Part shown: positions 16,110 through 20,941 of the stretch, piece after piece
Position numbering within the stretch: position 1 is the first letter of the stretch
Layout: each line of letters begins with the position of its first letter
Source: a virus
Strand: one strand, 5' to 3'
Length of the DNA: 20,941 bases
IMG/VR virus record: IMGVR_UViG_3300017757_000210
Coordinates: 1-20,941 of that record
Translations under genes and position numbers: made by a program
The notes under the pieces: model-generated
Told to the model about the DNA's origin: nothing
The model's database searches: none
What the model saw: the letters and a program-made list of their open reading frames with translations, nothing else

Positions 16110-16927
16110 CCAAATAACTCGTCAAATAATTTACTAGCATCTGAACCTGTATTAAGTTGCGATGTAGGTGAGGGTGTTTTTTTAGGTTTAGTTTTAGTGA
16201 TATTTACTTCTTTCTTAACAACATGTTGCATCATTTTGTCTTTAGATACATCTGTCAAAGTTCTTGTTCCATGTAGGCCATTCGAACCATGCTTCCACCT
16301 TTCCCACTCTACTCTTGAAGCCATCATATCTGCTTGATGTAGTATTAAAGGTAGATTAGAACGTAATCTAGAATCAGGATTAAAGCTAACTAGATAAGGT
16401 TTATTAGCTTCTTCATACATACCGTCATGTATTCTTATACCTAAGAACTCGTTCCAAGAGTATTTAATACCAAAATGTTGTAATAGAAATAAACTTCTAT
16501 CAGGTACCAGACTAAATTCAGTTTTAGGATTTACTGTATATAATGCCCCTTGATTTTTTCTATGCCATTCTGACTCATTAGGTATATAAGTGTCATTATC
16601 TAAATCACCTATCTTACCTAAATCGTGATTAAGTGCTGCAAACATTAACTCTTCAACTGTATAATTCTCTGTATGTGCTCCCTGCATCATCCAGGAATTA
16701 TATAAATCAAATGCACAATCCATAACACGTAGAACATGATCAACATAACCACCAGGAAAGCAATTATGATAATGCTCTCTAGAACTAGCTGGAGCAAACA
16801 TCATTCTATCTTCAAAATGCTTGTACATTTCAATAAGTCTATCTTTTCGATCACCTTTAAACTGGTGATCTATCCTACCGAGTAAATCATTCCAGTTTTC
16901 TATAATTTGTTTTTCGTTTAATTTCAT
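16106..16927 (-). CDS. HD-domain phosphohydrolase (273 aa)
   Basis: The HD-superfamily metal ligands are visible in order: H64 (GGYVDHVLRVMD), H101-D102 (AALNHDLGKIGD) and D200 (LILHQADMMASR). Further His residues at 151, 167 and 197 could complete a dinuclear site. Members hydrolyse phosphate esters of nucleotides or cyclic/alarmone nucleotides; the substrate here cannot be read from sequence. After the domain comes a basic, Pro/Thr/Ser-rich linker (about 238-258, KPKKTPSPTSQ) and an acidic-hydrophobic C-terminus, DASKLFDELFG, that resembles sliding-clamp-binding peptides of T4-like proteins. No SD precedes the start, which lies 3 nt after the ClpP stop. Neighbours (ClpP upstream, sigma downstream) suggest a role in host takeover or late regulation. 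Confidence 0.85.
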   Translation of the reverse strand: MKLNEKQIIENWNDLLGRIDHQFKGDRKDRLIEMYKHFEDRMMFAPASSREHYHNCFPGGYVDHVLRVMDCAFDLYNSWMMQGAHTENYTVEELMFAALNHDLGKIGDLDNDTYIPNESEWHRKNQGALYTVNPKTEFSLVPDRSLFLLQHFGIKYSWNEFLGIRIHDGMYEEANKPYLVSFNPDSRLRSNLPLILHQADMMASRVEWERWKHGSNGLHGTRTLTDVSKDKMMQHVVKKEVNITKTKPKKTPSPTSQLNTGSDASKLFDELFG

Positions 16928-16930
16928 ATA

Positions 16931-17581
16931 TTAATTTATTATTCCGTCTATTACACCTAACTTCAATGCATCTTTAGCTGATAAGTATAAATCAGTTTTA
17001 GACTGTTCTGACCAAAACTTTTTATCTTTGTTTGTTTTCTCACCTAATATGGAGTTAGCCATAGATTCAAGATGAGAATTATATTTATGAGCTGCTTTTA
17101 AATCTGATGACTTACCTGCTTGCATCGATGATCCTTCATGAATCATAATGGTTGATCGCTTACTTGCTAGACGTTTACCAGTACCACATGCTAGAATCAT
17201 TGCAGCTGCACTCATAGCTTTACCTCTACATATAGTATTAATTTTAATATTACTATTTTTTTCTAAACTTTCAATATAATCTATCATACCAAACATCTCG
17301 TATACATCTCCACCTACTGAATCTATAATAACGTTTATAGGTGAATTGTCATCTTCTTCTCTATTCTTAATAATAGCACGACAACGAACCATAAAATCGT
17401 ATAAGCCAAAATCTTCTATCTCACCTATTATATAGACAACACTATCCTCTACATCAACTGCAAATTCAATCTCTTTATAAAGATGTTTTTTCTCTAAATC
17501 ATCCTCATAATAAACTTCTTCTTCTGCTGAATTTACTTTTGATTCTTGTTCCTCGTAACTACCGTATATATTACTAGCCAT
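16931..17581 (-). CDS. clpP: ClpP-like serine protease (216 aa)
   Basis: This has the ClpP fold and a complete catalytic triad. Ser124 lies in RGKAMSAAAMILACGTGKR, His148 in STIMIHEGS, and Asp197 in TDLYLSAKDALKLGVIDGII, matching the spacing and context of E. coli ClpP (DRFLSA at the Asp). DSVGGDVYEMFGMIDYI (87-103) is the usual glycine-rich oxyanion segment. The N-terminus has an acidic extension of about 35 residues absent from typical ClpP. No Clp ATPase is encoded in the window, so it would need a host ClpX/ClpA/ClpC or work alone. Some phages use ClpP-like enzymes as prohead proteases; no capsid gene is near, which makes that less likely. A weak SD (AAGG) precedes the start. Confidence 0.9.
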   Translation of the reverse strand: MASNIYGSYEEQESKVNSAEEEVYYEDDLEKKHLYKEIEFAVDVEDSVVYIIGEIEDFGLYDFMVRCRAIIKNREEDDNSPINVIIDSVGGDVYEMFGMIDYIESLEKNSNIKINTICRGKAMSAAAMILACGTGKRLASKRSTIMIHEGSSMQAGKSSDLKAAHKYNSHLESMANSILGEKTNKDKKFWSEQSKTDLYLSAKDALKLGVIDGIIN

Positions 17582-17582
17582 A

Positions 17583-17792
17583 TTAACCTTTTATTATTTG
17601 TTTTAATTTATCAAACGGCTTCGTCTTACCTTCGAAAGCCTCTTCAACACTATTACTATCATATCCTAATGCACAAGCTAATCGCTTACACACTCTTTTA
17701 AAGTCATGTATATCTACATTCTCATTTACATCTAATTCAACCTTCTGAATTTCTTTAGAATATGTACCACGAGTATAAATTAGTTTATCCAT
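17583..17792 (-). CDS. Unrecognised small protein (69 aa)
   Basis: A short charged protein opening MDKLIYTRGTYSKEIQKVEL, then a helical part (FKRVCKRLACALGYDSNSVE) and a basic end (DKLKQIIKG). It has two Cys residues close together (CKRLAC) but no zinc-binding pattern. I do not recognise it. It stops one base before the ClpP start, so it may be translated with ClpP and could be an accessory factor; that is position-based only. No SD precedes it. Instead it has the duplicated element (17801-17822) exactly 8 nt before the ATG, also found before the next gene upstream. Confidence 0.65.
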   Translation of the reverse strand: MDKLIYTRGTYSKEIQKVELDVNENVDIHDFKRVCKRLACALGYDSNSVEEAFEGKTKPFDKLKQIIKG

Positions 17793-17800
17793 ATTGTATA

Positions 17801-17822
17801 ATATACGAAAAATAAAATTAAT
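17801..17822 (-). promoter_or_regulatory. Duplicated upstream element, copy 1
   Basis: On the minus strand this copy reads ATTAATTTT, then a T-rich run, TTTTTCGTATAT, ending 8 nt before the ATG of the 69-aa gene. A near-identical copy stands at 18345-18365, also exactly 8 nt before its ATG. The two differ by one base and one indel within the T-run. Neither gene has an SD. The element could be a promoter or a U-rich translation-initiation site (for example an S1-binding leader). Confidence 0.6.
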
Positions 17823-17823
17823 A

Positions 17824-18336
17824 TCAAACTAATTTTATTTTTAATTTACGACTAATTTTTCTGATGCTTGTTTCGATAGCTTTCTTATCTTTTTTGAGAG
17901 TAACTTTTTTTAAACGTTTTTTAAGATCATACAACTCTGCCATGTGCGTTCTTTTTTGAGATTCTCGCTCACGTTTACTTAAACGTTTTTTTGACTTCTT
18001 ACCTGTTACTATGGTTGCTGGTAAAGTACCTTTTAGACTAGGTTGCTCTTTACCTTTATGGAATACATTACCTTCCTTATCAACGTATTCATTCATCCAC
18101 TGCCAACCTTTTGGTCGACCTGTTGGTTTATACCTTGGAGTAAATTTAGGAGGTTCAGTTACTTTGTTAACACATTTATAGCATAATGTAGCGGTTACAT
18201 TAGATCCGACTTCGTTCCACTCACCACAAAAATTACCTCTCCACCATCGACCTCCTTCTACACTATTTTGACAGATCATATACCTTTGACCGTTATCAAC
18301 ATAACTTTTATAAACTGTTTTAGATTTCTTTGCCAT
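17824..18336 (-). CDS. Cys-rich, very basic putative nucleic-acid-binding protein (170 aa)
   Basis: Four Cys in a possible zinc-binding order, C22, C37, C52 and C55 (MICQN, GNFCGEW, TLCYKC), fall in the N-terminal third with a Trp-rich stretch (GGRWWRGNFCGEW). The middle has PTGRPKGWQW (71-80), reminiscent of an AT-hook core (GRP flanked by basic residues) but without the usual second Arg-Gly. The C-terminal 60 residues are extremely Lys/Arg-rich and helical (KKSKKRLSKRERESQKR). This looks like a phage DNA- or RNA-binding protein; similar marine phage proteins exist in my memory without known role. Expression is likely set by the duplicated element 8 nt before its ATG, since there is no SD. 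Confidence in function is low. Confidence 0.7.
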   Translation of the reverse strand: MAKKSKTVYKSYVDNGQRYMICQNSVEGGRWWRGNFCGEWNEVGSNVTATLCYKCVNKVTEPPKFTPRYKPTGRPKGWQWMNEYVDKEGNVFHKGKEQPSLKGTLPATIVTGKKSKKRLSKRERESQKRTHMAELYDLKKRLKKVTLKKDKKAIETSIRKISRKLKIKLV

Positions 18337-18344
18337 ATAATTAA

Positions 18345-18365
18345 ATATACGAAAAAAAAATTAAT
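18345..18365 (-). promoter_or_regulatory. Duplicated upstream element, copy 2
   Basis: The minus strand reads ATTAATTTTTTTTTCGTATAT, which ends 8 nt before the ATG of the Cys-rich gene. It matches copy 1 at 17801-17822 in sequence and in distance to the start codon. No SD lies between element and ATG. See copy 1 for possible roles. Confidence 0.6.
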
Positions 18366-18372
18366 CTACCAA

Positions 18373-19701
18373 CTAACCACCGTACACATAACCTTTACCT
18401 CCTGATTTAGGTCGCTGTTTAGACTTCTTAACTTTTTTTACAACACGTTTTTTACGCCTTCTTTTATCGTTATCACTGTAAGATTTACCTTCTGAACCAT
18501 GGTATAATTCATGTTCATTAAGTTGATCTGTTGGGGCAGCTTTTTCTTCTTTGCTTTCTTGAAGTTTTAATTCCTCTTCCTTTTCCTCTTCTTCTAACAC
18601 TTCAATCCATGCATCAAGTCCCGTAGTAGTAGGTGCACTTACATCTGTATTAGTTTCAAGATCATCCATTATTAGATCTTTCTTCTCTAATTTAACACTT
18701 TCAGTTACACTATTAGGGTTAATGCCTAGCTCAGCTACTTTTGTATCCCAGTTGTCTTGACTATACTCTTGATCACTTAATTTAGCTTGATTAGCTTTAA
18801 CACGCTGCTTTAACTCTGGAGATGGTGCAGTCCATTCTGTTGGCATCGAATATGGTTTATTAAATTCCATCCCGTCAGGTACAGACATTTTAATATCTTT
18901 AGATCTTATTTGAGCAAATGCCATATTGGCCGCTATTACAAGCGCTATAGCTAGAGGATCAAATACAAATATTATAAGTAATAAAAACCAATTAACTACT
19001 TTATTCATAGGTTGACCTGTTGTTTCAGCTAAATACTTAAGCGGGCCTAATTCACTCTCTGCTTCATTAGATATTTCTTTATCTAAAAGTGCCATATCAG
19101 TTTGATTAATTGAATCCATTACAGCTTCTATTTTGATATTAATACCATCTCTACTAGTAGTAGCAGTAGATAACTCATTTTGTAAAGCTCTACGTGCTGA
19201 TGAAGATGATGTTGTAATAAGCTGTCCTGACTCTTTATCTATATACTGTACTTGCGCAGGATTAGATAAAGCTATTCTTAAATCTGAAATCGATTTAGTT
19301 AAGCTAGCTTTTTCTATTTTAAGATCTTGCTTTTGTTCTTCAAACCTAACCTGTTTTTGATTTAAAATCATTAATGATTTATCTAATAATTCTGATTGAG
19401 TAGCAGTTGATTGATACGCACCTGATAGAAAGCCGTATATACCACCTGATGTTATTATTATAAGTACAAAACACGCTATGGATAGGTAAGCACGTAAACC
19501 TTTATTAATAGTATCCCAGTATTGATAGAGTAGAGAAGCAACAACTAATTTTGCAAACTCTAATGATCCAGCCATAATCATAACCTGTAGACTAGCTCCT
19601 GCAAATAATTTACTTAATCCGTAAACAGAATAAAAAGCTGCACTACCAGATACAGCTAATGCGCTTAATGCTATAAGTAAAGGAAACAATCGCTTCTGCA
19701 T
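18373..19701 (-). CDS. Four-TM membrane protein with coiled coil and long charged tail (442 aa)
   Basis: Predicted membrane segments are about 5-27 (LFPLLIALSALAVSGSAAFY), 36-58 (SLQVMIMAGSLEFAKLVVAS), 71-93 (AYLSIACFVLIIITSGGIYG) and 236-258 (VVNWFLLLIIFVFDPLAIAL). A charged coiled-coil-like region of about 130 residues lies between TM3 and TM4. By the positive-inside rule its side is unclear. The last 180 residues are soluble, first acidic (EEEEKEEELKL near 369) and then strongly basic (RRRKKRVVKKVKKSKQR). I recall similar long membrane proteins in marine myoviruses but know of no function. Holin, superinfection exclusion or membrane remodelling are all possible; it is too large for a classical holin. 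AGAGGA precedes the ATG, within the end of the preceding gene. Confidence 0.75.
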   Translation of the reverse strand: MQKRLFPLLIALSALAVSGSAAFYSVYGLSKLFAGASLQVMIMAGSLEFAKLVVASLLYQYWDTINKGLRAYLSIACFVLIIITSGGIYGFLSGAYQSTATQSELLDKSLMILNQKQVRFEEQKQDLKIEKASLTKSISDLRIALSNPAQVQYIDKESGQLITTSSSSARRALQNELSTATTSRDGINIKIEAVMDSINQTDMALLDKEISNEAESELGPLKYLAETTGQPMNKVVNWFLLLIIFVFDPLAIALVIAANMAFAQIRSKDIKMSVPDGMEFNKPYSMPTEWTAPSPELKQRVKANQAKLSDQEYSQDNWDTKVAELGINPNSVTESVKLEKKDLIMDDLETNTDVSAPTTTGLDAWIEVLEEEEKEEELKLQESKEEKAAPTDQLNEHELYHGSEGKSYSDNDKRRRKKRVVKKVKKSKQRPKSGGKGYVYGG

Positions 19702-19702
19702 T

Positions 19703-19876
19703 CTAATCCTCTAGATCAGCAAAATTATTTATCTCGTTAACTTTTCTTTTAATTTTAGCGGTTAAATTAAGAGCTTCAGTTTTAGTAATAGCGTTAGCTC
19801 TTAAACCTCTTTCTAAAGTCTCTAATAAGTTTGATATAGCCTCCGCCCTCGTTTGTACTTGATCTTTATATTTCAT
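19703..19876 (-). CDS. Small helical protein (57 aa)
   Basis: A small Lys/Glu/Ala-rich helical protein (MKYKDQVQTRAEAISNLLET through AKIKRKVNEINNFADLED) with no Cys and no membrane segment. Two in-frame ATGs exist. The upstream one at 19888-19886 overlaps the only SD, GGAG at 19886-19883, so the downstream ATG at 19876-19874, six nucleotides after GGAG, is the better start. Starting at 19888 would add only four residues. It is the first gene after the late promoter at 19902-19909, and its stop lies one base before the start of the membrane protein. Small proteins of this kind occur in T4-like phages; no function is known to me. Confidence 0.72.
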   Translation of the reverse strand: MKYKDQVQTRAEAISNLLETLERGLRANAITKTEALNLTAKIKRKVNEINNFADLED

Positions 19877-19882
19877 ATTTAT

Positions 19883-19886
19883 CTCC
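19883..19886 (-). promoter_or_regulatory. Shine-Dalgarno GGAG deciding the start of the small helical gene
   Basis: The minus strand reads ATGGAGATAAATATG. GGAG lies six bases before the second ATG (19876) and overlaps the first ATG (19888), so ribosomes should use the second. The site lies just downstream of the late promoter. Confidence 0.7.
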
Positions 19887-19901
19887 ATATATAATTATCT
19901 A

Positions 19902-19909
19902 TATTTATA
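19902..19909 (-). promoter_or_regulatory. T4-type late promoter (TATAAATA)
   Basis: The minus strand carries an exact TATAAATA octamer, the T4 late promoter -10 consensus recognised by gp55-type sigma factors. It ends 25 nt before the preferred ATG at 19876, so transcription starting about six bases downstream would give a short leader that still contains the GGAG site. It stands ahead of the long co-directional run of membrane, regulatory and tail genes, and a gp55-like sigma is encoded in that run. The match is exact, but in AT-rich DNA an octamer can occur by chance. Confidence 0.6.
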
Positions 19910-20011
19910 TAAATTATATTATAGAAGAATTATTTATTATTATTATATATTATTAATTATTATATTATAAATTATAGAATATAATAAAAAAATAACGGAA
20001 AGGCAACTAAT

Positions 20012-20242
20012 TTAGAGTATTTCTGCAGTTTTTATTTGCTCACAGAAAAGAAATCGTCCATCTTTATGGAATACTTTATGAATATCACTACAGTTATCAC
20101 GTAACCATTCTACCCAGATACGTACCATTTTATTAATATCATCTGAATTGAAACCATGAGCTCTAGGTGTCATTTGCTGCTCAGGTATACTTCTATGTAT
20201 TACCCAATACTCATTATCGTATTTCCATACTTTTTTAGTCAT
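20012..20242 (-). CDS. Unrecognised small protein (76 aa)
   Basis: A Trp-rich small protein (MTKKVWKYDNEYWVIHRSIP, then DDINKMVRIWVEWLRDNC and a C-terminal DGRFLFCEQIKTAEIL). It has two Cys and no membrane segment or signal peptide. I do not recognise the family. The ATG has no SD and follows a short spacer with an unusually GC-rich patch. The AT-rich spacer begins right after its stop, so it probably closes the transcript that starts at or before Hsp20. The open frame, composition and spacing support it as a real gene, but function is open. Confidence 0.65.
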   Translation of the reverse strand: MTKKVWKYDNEYWVIHRSIPEQQMTPRAHGFNSDDINKMVRIWVEWLRDNCSDIHKVFHKDGRFLFCEQIKTAEIL

Positions 20243-20275
20243 AGTGTGTGATTGTTATTGACGTGCGGGTCAGCT

Positions 20276-20512
20276 TTATTTATTTTCTATAACCTTTTTT
20301 ACGTTTTTGTCTATTCCATATTTGCATTTAATCCAAGCACGTTCATGAAAATAATACAGAATAAATTTTGTAAAAATTTCTAACGCTCCTATTTTCAATC
20401 CTACTAAAGGACTACCAGTTATTATCCATCCCAGTGCCATTGTATCCAATGTTCCTACAATTCTCCAACTAATAGTTTTTAATAAGCTTCTTTGTTTACT
20501 TGCAAACATCAT
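20276..20512 (-). CDS. DUF2061 family membrane protein (78 aa)
   Basis: The family signature is clear: KTISWRIVGTLDT (12-24), ITGSPLVGLKIGALEIFTKF (31-50) and YYFHERAW (53-60). It has two short membrane-spanning stretches (about 15-33 and 36-56) and a basic cytosolic end. The length fits the family, which occurs in bacteria and in marine phages. Its function is not known. Two tandem ATGs (20512 and 20509) are possible starts; neither has a clear SD, and the first is given. It begins 11 nt after Hsp20, so both are likely on one transcript. Confidence 0.88.
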   Translation of the reverse strand: MMFASKQRSLLKTISWRIVGTLDTMALGWIITGSPLVGLKIGALEIFTKFILYYFHERAWIKCKYGIDKNVKKVIENK

Positions 20513-20523
20513 TATAATAGACT

Positions 20524-20937
20524 CTACTTAATAGTTATTGACTTTGGTTTAGCTGCATCTGCAAGTGGTGCAAATAAGTGCAGCAAACCATTTTCTAGTT
20601 TAGCTTCAAGATTTGTTAAATCAAACCTTCTGCTAATTCTCCATCCAAAGTTAAATGCTCGTTTAGCTATATTTCTTTGAATGTATTCTGCATGAGTAGA
20701 ACCAGGATCCTTCTTGTACTCTACTCGAAGTACATCTCCCTCAATGGTAAGATCAATGTCTTTCTTGGTTAGTCCAACACAAGCAATATCAATATTTAGA
20801 CCTTCACTGGCCTCATAAATGTCTACTGGATGGTTGAGTTTAGTTGCATCTGCAAACTGATAGTCTACATCTGACTTAAAAAAGTCCTTAAAAAGGACGT
20901 CGAATGGCGATGTGCCGAATGGTGTTAAATTTCCCAT
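20524..20937 (-). CDS. Small heat-shock protein Hsp20 (137 aa)
   Basis: The alpha-crystallin domain covers about residues 36-128. It opens HPVDIYEASEGLNIDIACVG and includes KKDIDLTIEGDVLRVEYKK and the canonical LENGLLHLFAP (114-124). The C-terminal I-x-I motif that locks oligomers is present (SITIK, ITI at 134-136). Members hold unfolded proteins without ATP. T4-like marine phages often carry an Hsp20 gene, thought to help virion folding or host stress survival. The N-terminal part (PFGTSPFDVLFKDFF) is the usual Phe-rich arm, so the protein looks complete. Only four bases precede the ATG in the window, so any promoter or SD lies outside. Confidence 0.92.
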   Translation of the reverse strand: MGNLTPFGTSPFDVLFKDFFKSDVDYQFADATKLNHPVDIYEASEGLNIDIACVGLTKKDIDLTIEGDVLRVEYKKDPGSTHAEYIQRNIAKRAFNFGWRISRRFDLTNLEAKLENGLLHLFAPLADAAKPKSITIK

Positions 20938-20941
20938 AATA

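Larger units (their letters stand above)
19877..20011. other. Very AT-rich spacer between the 76-aa gene and the late operon
   Basis: Apart from a short AACGGAAAGGCAAC segment at its high end and the SD, nearly all bases are A or T, with many short self-complementary runs (TATTATTATTATATATTATT, TAATTATTATATTATAA). It holds the late promoter and SD at its low end. No ORF of note, tRNA or clean terminator is visible. Easily melted DNA of this kind could also serve as a replication start or a protein-binding site. Confidence 0.6.

Noticed and set aside
16931-17581. ClpP-like gene as the capsid maturation protease
   Set aside because: No major capsid, scaffold or portal gene lies near it, and its neighbours are regulatory; kept only as an alternative.
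17824-18336. A proper AT-hook in the Cys-rich basic protein
   Set aside because: PTGRPKGW has the GRP core but not the flanking Arg-Gly-Arg-Pro form, so it is described as AT-hook-like only.
19877-20242. Intrinsic terminator after the 76-aa gene (GCCTTTCCG followed by a T-run on the minus strand)
   Set aside because: There is a T-run but no stem of useful length before it.

Overview
The window is a piece of a tailed-phage genome: an AT-rich (about one third G+C by eye), T4-like contractile-tail myovirus of the kind known from marine plankton. The evidence is the pairing of a T4 gp25-like and a gp6-like baseplate protein, a gp5-like central spike, a gp55-like late sigma factor, a phage-type Hsp20 and a TATAAATA late-promoter octamer, together with several large structural proteins of types seen in marine T4-like phages. 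The host cannot be fixed from the sequence. SAR11-like alphaproteobacteria, cyanobacteria and Bacteroidetes are all possible; some genes have good Shine-Dalgarno (SD) sites and others have none. I found no tRNA, IS element, CRISPR array or integrase.

All 22 genes lie on the minus strand, so transcription runs from high to low coordinates and the genes are tightly packed, many with stop/start overlaps. In reading order: (1) 20937-20012 holds Hsp20, a DUF2061 membrane protein and an unrecognised 76-aa protein. (2) 20011-19877 is a very AT-rich spacer with the best late promoter in the window. (3) 19876-17583 holds a small helical protein, a four-TM coiled-coil membrane protein, a Cys-rich basic protein and a 69-aa protein. 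The last two share an upstream element. (4) 17581-15007 is a regulatory/enzymatic block: a ClpP-like protease with a complete triad, an HD-domain hydrolase, a small membrane-anchored protein and the gp55-like sigma factor, linked by short gaps or overlaps. (5) 14997-9647 is the baseplate block: a small conserved protein, a gp5-like spike without lysozyme, a Pro-rich hub-associated candidate, a coiled-coil protein, gp25 and gp6. (6) 9636-1 holds large virion proteins: a DNRLRE-like protein, a Pro-rich protein with a GCTDP...DDGSC motif, a 1489-aa protein with a LamG-like section, and three smaller structural proteins. The last of these runs off the window edge.

The inferred logic is that the late promoter at 19902-19909 starts a long late transcript that first makes membrane and regulatory proteins, including the sigma factor that would recognise such promoters, and then the baseplate and tail/fibre components. 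The points most worth a second look are the duplicated upstream element at a fixed distance from two SD-less start codons, a clamp-binding-like tail on the HD protein next to the sigma gene, the orphan ClpP, the uncharacterised membrane protein, a YSRLD motif shared by three neighbouring virion proteins, and two intergenic hairpins in the structural region.
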